From positions 2,267,766 to 2,285,265 of the forward strand of contig NC_091566.1 of assembly GCF_042767895.1 (NCBI RefSeq): 17,500 bases of DNA, written 5' to 3'. Source of the DNA: Penaeus vannamei. Taxonomy: Eukaryota; Arthropoda; Malacostraca; Decapoda; Penaeidae. The translations under genes and the position numbers were made by a program. Below, in pieces: positions 1 through 9,268 of this stretch (positions within the stretch are counted from its first letter, which is position 1; each line of letters begins with the position of its first letter). Under the pieces are notes generated by a model, which worked only from the letters and a program-made list of their open reading frames with translations, had not been told where the DNA came from and searched no databases.

Positions 1-394
1 TTAAAATCGAACGCTATTGCACTATCTCCATCCTCGCCAACCCATCGTAAGCACGAGGTATCGAGATTATTAATCATTTTTTGTCCAGTGGAATTTCCAT
101 CAGCAATTGTTCCATTGGTGTTTATTGTCGATCCGCGCCGAGTCCGAGCCCAGAATAGACGCTTGTGTTGCTCGCTCGCTGCAATGATCACAGCAAGACT
201 CGCTTTTTGATCACGCTGGGGGGTCATCGCCCGTCCTTGGACAAAAGGCGATGTTTCCAATTCGCAAAGATAAACACGCCCTGTTTACAGTTCCCAGTAC
301 GCGATCTGGAAATAGCAACAGAAGGAAGGCCGTTTCATCGAGTTTATCATGCGCTGTCATGCCCGTGTATCACAGGCTTTGGAGCGAGGGGAAG
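1..394. other. Unique-looking non-coding sequence
   Basis: No exon, RNA gene or tandem repeat is recognised here. Open frames in this stretch run on into the pyrimidine minisatellite and show no family resemblance. The segment is probably intron or upstream flank of the FRMPD gene. Confidence 0.5.
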
Positions 395-790
395 GTAAGA
401 GATCCAGTCCCCTCGCCTCCCCTCCCTTCCCCTCACCTCCCCCTTTCGTTCCCCTCGCCACTCCTCCCTTCCCCTCACTTCCCCCTTCCCCTCGCCTCTC
501 CTCTCTTTCTCTCCCCTCTCCTCCCCTTCCCCTCCCCCTTTCGTTCCCCTCACTTCCCCCTTCTCCTCGCCTCTCTTGCCTTCCCCTCGACACTCCTCTC
601 TTTCTCTCGCCTCTCCCTTCCCCTCGCCTTCCCCCTCACACTCCTCTCTTTCTCTCGCCTCTCCTCTCTTTCTCTCGCCACTCCTCCCTTCCCCTCGCCT
701 CCCCCTTTCGTTCCCCTCGCCACTCCTCCCCCTTCCCTTCCCCTCGCCTCCCCCTTCCCTGCCCTTCCCCATTTTTCCCCCTCCCTCGGC
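395..790 (+). repeat. C/T-only minisatellite with near-identical blocks
   Basis: The plus strand is almost purely pyrimidine, with scattered G in tcgcc and ttcgtt. Variants of cttcccctcgcctcccc and ctctctttctctcgcc alternate. The block ccccctttcgttcccctcgc recurs at about 438 and 700, showing array duplication. Mirror-symmetric homopyrimidine tracts of this kind can form triplex (H-DNA) structures. Long open frames across it are low-complexity artefacts. Confidence 0.85.
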
Positions 791-956
791 CTCCGCCTCG
801 ATTCTCCCTCGGGGCCGCAGGAATCTCTCATTAGTCTCCCGCAAGACAGTACATTCATTTCACGGGTCGAGCCGGGTCAGCTCCGTGTGACGCGAGGAAT
901 TTCAAGCGCGACCTCCAGGAGCGTCCGAGGAGTCTCCCTGCCAGCGCGTGCCAAGG

Positions 957-1383
957 CAGGGGCGGGGGGTAGGGGTAGGGGCGGCAAGGGGAGGGCGAGG
1001 GGAGGGAAAGGGTAGGGGCAGGAGTAGGGGGAGGGGTAGGGGCGGCAGGGGAGGGGGGAGAGGGGAGGGATAGGGGCAGGGGAGAGGGGAGAGAAAGGGG
1101 TAGGGGGAGGGAAAGGGGTAGGGGTAGGGGCGGCAGGGGAGGGGAGGGAAAGGGGTAGGGGCGGCAGGGGAGGGGGGAGAGGGGAGAGGGAGGGAAAGGG
1201 GCAGGGAGGAGGGGGTGGGGGTAGGGGCAGGGAAAGGGGAAGGGGAGGGGTAGGGGCAAGGGGGAGGGGGTAGGGGCAGGGGGAGGGGGAGGGAAAGGGG
1301 TAGGGGCGGCAGGGGAGGGAAAGGGGCAGGGGTGGAAGGGGTAGGGGCGGAAGGGGTGGGGGGAGGGGGGAGGGAAAGGGGAG
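957..1383 (+). repeat. G-rich minisatellite (GGGGTAGGGGCGG / GGGGAGGG type)
   Basis: This tract of more than 400 bp on the plus strand consists of runs of three to six G separated by short spacers such as ta, cggca, a and aaa. Many overlapping sets of four G-runs meet the G-quadruplex pattern. Its base composition is the reverse of the pyrimidine block at 395-790. Open frames in both directions are proline- or glycine-rich shadows. Confidence 0.88.
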
Positions 1384-1474
1384 AATGTGTGCGTTCCGAT
1401 GGCAGTGATGGTAATTGCTTTCTGCTTTGAGGCATCTCTGTAATGTTTATTTTCCCGACTATTTATGTAGTCTC

Positions 1475-1593
1475 CCTCTCATTCTCTCTCTCTCCTCCCC
1501 CTTCACCATCCCCCCTCGCTCTCGCTCTCTCTATCTCTCTATCTCTCTCTCTCTCTCTCTATCTATCTCTCTCTCTGTCTCTCACGCTCTCTC

Positions 1594-1636
<43 letters not shown>

Positions 1637-1678
1637 CTGTCTCTCTCTCTCTCTCTCTCTATCTCCCTCTCTCCCCCT

Positions 1679-1731
<53 letters not shown>

Positions 1732-1753
1732 CTCTCTCCTTCTCCTTCTCCTG

Positions 1754-1829
<76 letters not shown>

Positions 1830-1830
1830 G

Positions 1831-1906
<76 letters not shown>

Positions 1907-2002
1907 CCTCCTCTTCCTCCCACCTCTCTCCCCTCCCCCCCCTCTCCCTCTCCTCCCTCCCTCCTCCCTCCTCCCTCCTCCCTCCCTCCCTCCCTCCCTC
2001 GC
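1475..2002 (+). repeat. (CT)n microsatellite with CTCC/TCCC tail
   Basis: This is a long CT dinucleotide array with interruptions (tatctc, ttctt, ccct, gct), passing at about 1905 into CTCC and CCCT repeats. The longest uninterrupted CT run lies near 1837-1902. It is fully pyrimidine on the plus strand over most of its length. The serine/leucine frame and the reverse arginine/glutamate frame are repeat translations, not genes. Confidence 0.95.
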
Positions 2003-3799
2003 ATGGAATATTGTTCCCACATAGGGGGTGGCCGCTCTGAGGTCGAATCAAAGGCCTCATCGTCTTATTGATAAAGGGGGCTGCCACGTCCAGGCATAAC
2101 GCCGTTGCTGTTTTTCCCTCCTTTTTATCAACATTTCTTTCGGTCAAATGAGCTTCCAGGTCGTGAGGCGAACTTTCTTGCGCGGAAATCAAGACTCAGC
2201 CGATTCTGTAACTGGGTTTTTTTTTCTTTTCTTTTTTTTTGGCTTTCTTTTTGTCGGTGTTTCTCGATTCTTGTAATCTTTTCTCGCGCAGTGGGGATGT
2301 GCATTAGCGTCTGAGTGAGATTAATTTTTGTTTGTTTGTTTGTTTCACTTAATTTTTTATTCACTACCGTGCCTAAAGTTATCTGATATAATAGGAGGCA
2401 TTCTGGCTGCTTCGAGAAATGCTTCGAAGAATGCCTCTCCGCTTCTTCCCTTCCCTTCCCTTCACTTGTCTTACTTTTCTCCTCTCTTACTCACTCTGAT
2501 CTCCCTCCCACGTCTTTTCCGCCCGGCCTCCCTCGCGCAGCCTTTTATAATGATATTTCCACGAGGATTCCGCCATTATATCGCAAGAGACGCGGTCCCC
2601 CAGTGAGGTTTCTTATAAAGTAGTTTCCATGCGGTTTCCTGCCTCCCCTTCCTTTCTCTCGTTCCATTCCTCATCCCTCAAATACCCTAATGGCCTCTCC
2701 TCCCCTCACTCCTCCTCGCAGTACATCGCCTCGTTTTCTTCATACTTCATCGCGTAATATGGACGTCGAGGACGAGGACCCTCGCCTCTCGCTCCCCAGG
2801 TCGTTCTGGTGACCTTTGCCGCGACCCTTTATCACGTGATCCCAAGTTGATTCCTCCCTGTTCTCATAATTGCCATCGTCCCTCATGTCGCTGCTCGGAG
2901 GAATATACTTTTATGTTCGCTCCTTCCCGTCGGAGACACGATTTCATTCTGCCCGGAAGCCTTGGGAGACAACAGACCCCTCCGCGCGGATCTTGAAGGG
3001 GACCGCCTCCTTCCCGCGATCTGCGAAGATATATCCGCGTGTCTTTCCCATACTCTGCCATCCAGACCCTCTAGAAGATCATCTTGACGCCCCCCTGCCG
3101 CCCCCCGCCGCCCCCCGCCGCCCCTGGACGCACAAGACCGTGAAGCATATGGAGCCCAGCGCCCTAGAAGAGTGATTACCGGAAGGGCGACGCGATTAAT
3201 TTCTTATCTGGAAAGGCGATGCTTGAGTGAGCGGCTCATAATCACCCCGATAATTAGCCCAAGTTCAGTGGAGGGAGGAAGGGCTCCTTTTCCGGTAATG
3301 AGTTGTATAATGACGGCATTAGATCAGCGGGACACATTCATGGCGGCGCCGGTGTAAAATTTTGCCAATTACTGCTAAGCTGTCACTCGAGCGTTTCATA
3401 TTGGATATTGGTGTCTCATCCGTTCTATCCGCCAACTGATTTCATCCTGACAGATATTGGAGGCGAACTTTCCTGCCGCGGCTGACTCTGGTCGTCCTTA
3501 CGGCTGTTGCCTAAATTTCCCATTCGGTGTTCATTCGGGGCTGTTACGTCTGCAGTTCGACTGTCTCGGAAAATAATGCGGCGGAAGGGACTCGAGGGCA
3601 GAGGAAGACGGCCGTTCTCGGAGCGGATCCGGCCATGGACGCTGCAGCAGAGGCCGGAAATATCGAAACTAAATTGCCGAAGTTAAGGAAGTCACTCGGG
3701 AGCGCTGCGAATATTCCGCGGACGCTATTTCTACATGCCATTCACAGCTGTTATATCGCGATAGCTTTACACGTCGCCACAATCCTCCCCTGCCACTGC
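2003..3799. other. Non-coding sequence without recognised genes
   Basis: This is mixed-composition sequence with minor features. There is a T-rich run and a (TTTG)5 stretch at about 2219-2343, and three copies of a CCCCCCGCCG-like unit at 3092-3124. Short open frames at 2864-3061 (minus), 2870-3175 (plus) and 3527-3961 (plus) resemble no family I know and have no flanking splice context that fits the FRMPD gene. No PDZ-type exon is seen. Confidence 0.45.
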
Positions 3800-4795
3800 C
3801 ATTTGTTCACTCTTCCTTCCTTTTTCGCCTGTGTTCTCTTTCCCTCGTGTTTCTTTTTTATTCTTTCCCCCTCTTCCTTTTTTTTGTCTTTCCCAGTTCT
3901 CCCATTCCCCTTATTCTGCTCTCCCCTTCCCCAACTCTGCCTCCTGCTCTTCGCTCTCTGATTTCTTCTTCTCTTTCGTTTTTCCCATTTCTGTCCCTTC
4001 CCTCCCCTCTTCTTCTCTTTCCGTCTATCCCACTTCTTTATCCATCCTCTTCTCCTTCTAATCTTTCCGTCTATCCCACTTCTTTATCATTCCTTTTCTG
4101 TGCGCTCTCCTTTCCTATTTCTCCCTTTTCCTCTCTCCTCTTATGTGTCTCCTTTATCCTCTTCTCCCTCCCTTTTCCTCGTTCCCTCTTCTGTCCTCTC
4201 CTTGTTTCTTTCCTCTTCAACAGCAACCGCTTTCTGTTTCTCCTTTTCTCCCTGTTCTGTCCTTCGCTTTTCCATTTCTTGCTTTCCCTGTTCCCCACTT
4301 TTATATTTTTCTTTCTCTCTCTTCCTTCTCTGTCCTCGCCTTTTTCATTTCTCTCTCGTTCTTTTTCTTCTTGTTTTTTCCCCTTCCCTCCCACTCTGCT
4401 CCCTCCTCTTCCTTTCTCTCCTCCGCGTCGCCTCTTTCCTCTTCTTCCCTTCCCTTTCCTCTCCCTCTTCTTCCTTTTCTTGGCTCTCCCGCTTCTCCAC
4501 TTCCCTCTCCCGCTTCTCCACTTCCGTCTCCCACTTCTCTTCCCTTTCCCGCTTCTCCACTGCCCTCTCCCACTTCTCTTCCCTCTCCCGCTTCGCTTCC
4601 CTCTTCTTCCCTTCCCTCTCCCACTTCTCCACTTCCCACTTCTTCCTTTCCCTCTCCCACCTCTCTTCCCTCTTCCCTCTCCCACTTCTCCTCCCTCTCC
4701 CCTCTCCCGCTTCTCTTCCCTCTCCCCTCTCCCGCTTCTCCTCTTCCCTCTTCTTCCCTTCCCTCTCCCGCTTCTCTTCCCTCTTCCCTCCTGTG
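3800..4795 (+). repeat. Pyrimidine-rich block ending in an 18/21-bp minisatellite
   Basis: Roughly 1 kb is overwhelmingly C/T on the plus strand. The first part (3800-4470) is irregular, with ttcctctcc- and ctttcc-like words. From about 4488 to 4795 it becomes a minisatellite of alternating 21-bp (cccgcttctccacttccctct) and 18-bp (cccacttctcttccctct) units with point variants. Long open frames on both strands are low-complexity. Confidence 0.8.
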
Positions 4796-5301
4796 ACTGA
4801 CGCTGCCCGCATCCGTCAGTCTTGCCTTTGACTGTAACGTTAGAGAGAACAATGCCAATTTGTCTTTCTCGGTGGCAGCGCGCATTTCCTCGGAGGATAT
4901 ACAGGTATGAAGGAACAAAAGGCTGGATGTTAAACACGGGAATTAGCCAAGGAAACAAAATTTGTGGATTGTGTTTACTCGCTCGCGTGGCGGCGGATAT
5001 AGCCGGTCGTGTCCTGGGTCTTGCCTATTTTATTTTTAAAGGATTTCCCCCGATCCCTCCGCGGACGCATCGACAAAGTTTCCGTTGTAAATCTGTTCAG
5101 GTCTTTTCTGAATATTTGCTTGCGGGAGAAAGACTGTTGCTTGACGAAGTTATCGAGTCGTAATGAGAAAACTTTGGCCGGGATGAGAAACTTTTCCCGG
5201 ATACACGTGCCCGCGTCGGCGACACAGAGACGTCCGCGGACAGGCCATCACCATCAGCCCCCGGGCCGCCATTGGCCGTACGTTCCGCTTCGGGAATCTC
5301 T
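4796..5301. other. Non-coding unique sequence
   Basis: Mixed-composition sequence separates two pyrimidine arrays. A 113-codon open frame at 4822-5163 shows no domain I recognise and no splice sites compatible with the FRMPD exons. Nothing else is supported. Confidence 0.4.
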
Positions 5302-5666
<365 letters not shown>

Positions 5667-5699
5667 GACTACTCCGCGCGCCGAAACTCTACTCTCCCT

Positions 5700-6005
5700 G
5701 TACATGCAACACTTCACTTTACCAGGGTCTAGTCTCACTACACTGCACTGCACTGCACCACACCACGCCGCTCCGCCACTTTTTAACAACGTAGAAGGAA
5801 GCCAAGTTGTCCTATGCTGTACCATAACTCTAGACGCCACATTGCACCATAAACTGCTCTCGAACGCATCATACTATATCTAGCCATAATACCGTCGTGT
5901 AACACTGTACATGTCCGTGGCACACCGCACTGTGGCAGATTGCAACATTGATGCCGCACCACAGCGCACCGTACCACGTCATTCTCCGCACCACCGCGCC
6001 CGTGA
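5700..6005 (+). repeat. Degenerate CACTGCAC / GCACCAC-rich tract
   Basis: Starting with cactgcactgcactgcacc near 5740, the stretch keeps returning to short related words (gcaccac, accacgc, caccata, cacaccgca, accgtaccacg) with no fixed period. This looks like an old, eroded short-period satellite. The minus-strand frame over it is a shadow. No gene is seen here or in 6006-6539 before the exon at 6540. Confidence 0.5.
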
Positions 6006-6237
6006 CCCGTGACCTTATGATCCAATCACATACACGACCGCCGGGCAAACACAGAAGCTAATCTGTCTTTGTGTTGTTTCTTTGAACCCCGTCCTCATAT
6101 TCTGACCGGAGAGAACGTCCTGTCTGAGCGAGTCAAAGCTTTTCCGTTCCGTCCCGAGATGTGTTTGACTTAAAGCTGTTGGGATGAGTAATTAAGCCCA
6201 AGTTTTGTTGCGCTCGGCCCGGGAGTGATGGGGTCAA

Positions 6238-6377
6238 GGAGGGAGGGGTCACGGGAGGGGGCGAGGGGGTCTAGAAGGAGGGGGTGATGATGGGGTCTTG
6301 AAGAGAGGAGGGAAATGATGGAGTCCGGAAGAGTGAGCTTTGTTGGTTGAGCTGATGAGCAGAGGCTGGAAGAGGAA
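6238..6377 (+). repeat. Short purine-rich GGAGGG/GGGGTC tract
   Basis: Imperfect repetition of gatggggtc, aagga/gaggaggga and ggaagag words occurs in the intron just upstream of exon a. Units such as tgatggggtcaaggaggg and tgatggggtcttgaagagagg recur two to three times. The function, if any, is unknown; it sits 160-300 bp upstream of the acceptor. Confidence 0.45.
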
Positions 6378-6539
6378 AGAGATCGGGAGAGTCGTTAGTA
6401 ATGAATTATGCTTCTGGGAAATTCTCTTGGGGTGTAATGAAAGCACAGTCCTGCCGCAGATTCGTGTGATGAACTAATCTTCTTGGCGAATGACCCATTG
6501 CCGCAGGTCTTAGTAGTAACCCTTGATTTTCCCCAACAG

Positions 6540-6653
6540 TCGGAGCGGAAGTCGGCCCTGCTGAGCGCCGCCAAGAAGCAGCGTCTGAAGAACAACCCCT
6601 CCAGGGTGAGGTTTGCCGAGAGCGTCGACATCAACGGATCGCCATCGTATTCT
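6540..6653 (+). CDS. FRMPD4: FRMPD exon a: basic linker between PDZ and FERM domains
   Basis: This is a 114-nt exon of 38 codons, phase 0 at both ends. The acceptor is ttttccccaacag ending at 6539 and the donor is gtaagt from 6654. It encodes a lysine/arginine-rich segment, SALLSAAKKQRLKNNP, followed by RVRFAESV. In vertebrate FRMPD3/4 a near-identical segment sits directly after the PDZ domain and before the FERM F1 strand, so the missing upstream exon should end the PDZ fold. RVRF (6603-6614) fits the loose RVxF pattern used by PP1-docking proteins. A second donor-like site, agg|gtgagg, lies inside the exon at 6606. The frame stays open upstream of 6540, but no ATG supports a local start. 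Confidence 0.9.
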
Positions 6654-6770
6654 GTAAGTTGTCATCGGAAAGCCTGCACCTGCGCGTGACACTTTGAAAT
6701 CACACTTATTTGTTTTGCTTTGCCTCGTGTCCTGTGTTTCACATATCTTCGGTTCCTTGTCCTTCCGCAG

Positions 6771-7019
6771 CCGTCCAACTTCAATTCGAGCGAGTCAACA
6801 ACGCCCTTCATGCCCAACGTCCTGAAAGTGTTCCTGGAAAATGGCCAAACCAAGTCATTCAAGTACGACTCCAGCACGACGGTGGGCGACGTGCTGGACT
6901 CTCTTCACCAAAAGCTGGGCATTAAGTGCCCCGAACACTTCTCTCTGGTGGTAGAACATGTCAAGAGCCTCAGAAGGAATAAACTTACCATCTTAGACCC
7001 AAAGGAGACACTCTCCAGG
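6771..7019 (+). CDS. FRMPD4: FRMPD exon b: FERM F1 (ubiquitin-like) lobe
   Basis: This is a 249-nt exon of 83 codons, phase 0 at both ends. The acceptor is ccttccgcag ending at 6770 and the donor is gtgagt from 7020. It opens with a serine/threonine-rich stretch (about residues 1-12) and then carries FMPNVLKVFLENGQTKSF, the first beta-hairpin of the F1 lobe and one of the strongest FRMPD signatures. Next come STTVGDVLDSLHQKLGI, the ubiquitin-fold helix, and EHFSLVVEHV. The end, LTILDPKETLSR, leads into the next exon. The F1 lobe packs against F2 and F3 in the FERM cloverleaf. Length and order match the vertebrate family without visible gaps. Confidence 0.95.
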
Positions 7020-7141
7020 GTGAGTCAACAGTTCTTCTCCTGGGTTGATTATATTTGAATAGTATTTGCTATTAGGTTATCATTGTTACTATAGTTTATA
7101 GTACTACCTTTTATTGTAATTGTTATTTTTAAATGTTCCAG

Positions 7142-7261
7142 ATTGCAGCACGTCCAGGCGCTCAGCATCTGAGATGCCTATACCGTGTGACCTTCGTTCC
7201 CCGCGACGCCTACGATTTGCTGAGAAAGGACTCGATGGCCTTCGAGTATCTTTACCTCCAG
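7142..7261 (+). CDS. FRMPD4: FRMPD exon c: end of FERM F1 and entry to F2
   Basis: This is a 120-nt exon of 40 codons, phase 0 at both ends. The acceptor is aaatgttccag ending at 7141 and the donor is gtaaat from 7262. It encodes HLRCLYRVTFVPRD, the last F1 strand, then DLLRKDSMAFEYLYLQ, the first F2 helix. The order is conserved in vertebrate FRMPD proteins, where YLYLQ or YLYVQ is followed at once by a C-N/S-D-V segment; exon d supplies CCNDV. The donor is the weakest of the six (gtaaat). If it is skipped, the same frame stays open for another 255 codons into the intron. Confidence 0.95.
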
Positions 7262-7663
7262 GTAAATGGCTGTGTGGGGTCGACAAGCGGTCCCCTCGCA
7301 CCGGCACTGGGCCTGCCAGAGAGACCTCTTTCTCTGGTTCACTCCAGGAACTTCTGCACCTTCCCGTGGCACTCGCCCTCTCCTTTCACCTGTGGTCCCG
7401 CCCTTAATCAATTAGATGCCTGTCTTAAGGCTTTCTGTCGAGGCGGGAGTATCGGTCAGCCACCCCTCCTCCGGGGGTCGCTGACCTTTGATGCTCCTTC
7501 ATTAGCGTTAACCAGCTGCAATCCCACTCTTCCATCCTTCGTAGCCCGGGATGTCGCATGCTCTCCCTTCCTTTGGTCTCGTGCACTTCTCATCCTATCC
7601 GGCTGTAATGTAGAGCAGACCGTGCCCCTTATTCCTTCCTCTGTCTTTCTCGGTCCCGTCCAG

Positions 7664-7727
7664 TACCTTTACCCCGGGCCAGCAAGGTCTCTGGCTTTAT
7701 TTAAGAGGCCGTCTTGGAAGAGCATGG
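7664..7727 (+). other. Candidate 64-nt cryptic (poison) exon in intron 3
   Basis: A C/T-rich tract ending in tcccgtccag (AG at 7662-7663) is followed 64 nt later by a perfect donor, gg|gtaagt (GT at 7728-7729). Spliced between exons c and d, it adds 21 codons plus one base. It then shifts exon d so that TAA appears at 9137-9139, its third codon. No expression evidence is available, and cryptic splice-site pairs are common in introns. Confidence 0.3.
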
Positions 7728-7752
7728 GTAAGTGGCTGTGGAACTATCGTAA

Positions 7753-8070
7753 ACTGTTGCAGCTGCTTTACCAGCTGCGGTTTTTGCTGTATCTCCTAGC
7801 GAGATTAAAGTCACTCGGGAAGTGGGCCTTGAGACTCAAGATAGTGGCCATTATCGTCAGAAATATCGAGCTCATTATGAAACACCTGAAGAAATTAAGA
7901 GCGGTAGGTGAAATTTTCCTGAGGTGGCGAATGGTGAGAAAATTGTTAGCGCAAGTGAAGAGGATAATGAAGAAGTATATTCGCTGGAATGTTCTCTGGA
8001 AGCTGTTAAGGAAAATTTTCCGGAGGTAGAGGTGGTTTCCCAGCCACTTTGGGTCGTGCGCATACGCTAA
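7753..8070 (+). pseudogene. Possible eroded acidic ORF inside intron 3
   Basis: This plus frame reads 52 codons, one TGA at 7909-7911, then 52 more codons to TAA at 8068. Its composition is protein-like, with segments such as PEEIKSGR, ASEEDNEEVYSLE and a repeated NFPEV (about 7912 and 8014). No ATG, domain or family is recognised. It could be a decayed mobile-element or retrogene fragment, or chance. It would also explain the very basic composition of the overlapping exon c frame, because GAA and CTGGAA codons read one base out of frame give AAG and TGG-AAG. Confidence 0.25.
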
Positions 8071-8311
8071 CAACTTTCCCCGAGACAAACTCGCTCACCT
8101 ATTGGCAATTTTGTGAAAACGAACAAAGTTTTGCGCCTTGGAAACTTATTTGGTGTTGATACTAATGGTAATTTCTAAAGTACGTGTTTCTGTTCAGCTC
8201 CTAAAGAGAATGTTGGTCCCTATTCCATCAGATTTACTCGTAGTATGTTGTATATTATTAGATGCTTATCATTGTTCTTAAGGTTTGTATGGCTATTCCT
8301 TTGCATGCCTT

Positions 8312-8317
8312 AATAAA
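8312..8317 (+). promoter_or_regulatory. Candidate intronic poly(A) signal AATAAA
   Basis: A canonical AATAAA lies in intron 3, 283 bp past the stop that ends the exon c read-through frame, and is followed within 20 bases by a GTGTTGCCTG stretch. It could end a premature transcript. Such hexamers also arise by chance in A/T-rich introns. Confidence 0.3.
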
Positions 8318-9131
8318 GTGTTGCCTGCGTATGAAGTTTTCTTCACACTTTCCTTTTTCACAAAGATAATTTCTTTACCACCTTTTCACGGAAACTAGCT
8401 CTTTGTACTTCTATATTCGTTTATTTATTTTTCCCTTATCTCTAATCTATAATGCTTACTATCTTCAGAATCAACAAGATAAATTGTTGATGTGTTTTTT
8501 GTTTTGTAATCTGCTGTGAAAACTTGCTTGTAGTCCTCTTAAACAATATTATTTAGCGTTCCGACGAAGATCTAGAGAAGACTTCGACACGGAAAGTCCG
8601 GTCACAGTCCCTCGACGGGGGATTGGAGGAGATCCCCGGAAGGCCAAGTGTAGTGCAGCTTTTGTGTGCATATGACTGAGTGTAGGGAGCCCTCGGCGTA
8701 GCTTGCAGCAGTCTTGTCTCTTTAGATTGATTCGCTGCTTTCTCAGTGCATTGCCAAGGTGTTTTAAGGGAATTTCTGCTTTATTGTTAACAAGAGGGAG
8801 CTTAATATCCAATTAGTGCTTTTAGAGATAATATATTCAGTTTAATTATATGGTATTCACCACAAGTAGGAAACTTATACATTGATCATTGCGCTAACTT
8901 TGAAGAGACAGAAATCTGCATAACTGTAAGAAAACATATGTATACAGACTCAATCACACATAATATATGTCTTTGAATTATAATAATGAAAAGCCTTGGC
9001 CCAAATTATTCATCTTCTCGCCAGCAAGTTATTCCCATATCCTCAGATTATACATTTCCCGAACTAAAACACCGAAATACAGGTATGATGACGCCATCAG
9101 CACGTACACTATCCACCTGCTTCTTCCGTAG

Positions 9132-9268
9132 TGCTGTAACGACGTGATCCAAGAGAGATTTGCGCCCGAGCTCCAGTTCGACGTGGCACTACGGTTGGCC
9201 GCCCTGCACATCCAGCAACACGCCCTCACCAACAACATGGCTGCCAAGGTCTCGGTCAAGACCATCGA
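9132..9268 (+). CDS. FRMPD4: FRMPD exon d: FERM F2 lobe, helices
   Basis: This is a 137-nt exon that starts in phase 0 and ends two bases into a codon. The acceptor is ttcttccgtag ending at 9131 and the donor is gtaagt from 9269. It encodes CCNDVIQERFAPEL and then ALRLAALHIQ, the classic F2 helix also seen in talin and band 4.1 relatives, and closes with KVSVKTIE. The last glutamate codon is split as ga|a across the intron. The frame choice is fixed by the family match and by joining to exon e. Confidence 0.95.

Larger units (their letters stand above)
7262..9131 (+). other. FRMPD intron 3 (1,870 bp) with cryptic transcript signals
   Basis: This is the intron between exons c and d. Its 5' part (7262-8026) stays open in the exon c frame for 255 codons, up to TAG at 8027-8029. 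It contains a strong pyrimidine-tract acceptor (cag ending at 7663), a consensus donor gtaagt at 7728, and an AATAAA hexamer at 8312-8317. A second plus frame at 7753-8070 has an acidic, protein-like composition broken by one TGA. From 8320 to 9100 the sequence is A/T-rich with nothing recognised. Confidence 0.75.

Noticed and set aside
957..1383. Telomere-like sequence (GGGGTAGGGG)
   Set aside because: Spacers are irregular and the arthropod telomere unit TTAGG is absent, so this is an internal G-rich minisatellite.
347..1435. Proline/serine-rich and arginine/glycine-rich open frames over the C-rich and G-rich arrays
   Set aside because: The frames exist on several strands and phases at once because stop codons cannot arise from C/T- or G-only words. 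No start or splice context or domain is present.
1415..2192. Long serine/leucine frames on the plus strand and arginine/glutamate frames on the minus strand
   Set aside because: They are direct translations of (CT)n/(GA)n repeats. The same holds for the frames at 5304-5840, 10926-11306, 12857-13219 and 14219-14707.
3527..3961. 144-codon frame as a possible PDZ or other upstream exon
   Set aside because: It lacks the GLGF-type loop and the glycine-rich pattern of a PDZ domain, and its end is the pyrimidine block.
3847..4958. Open frames of about 300 codons on both strands
   Set aside because: Same cause: a pyrimidine-rich block and its 18/21-bp minisatellite, with no conserved motif.
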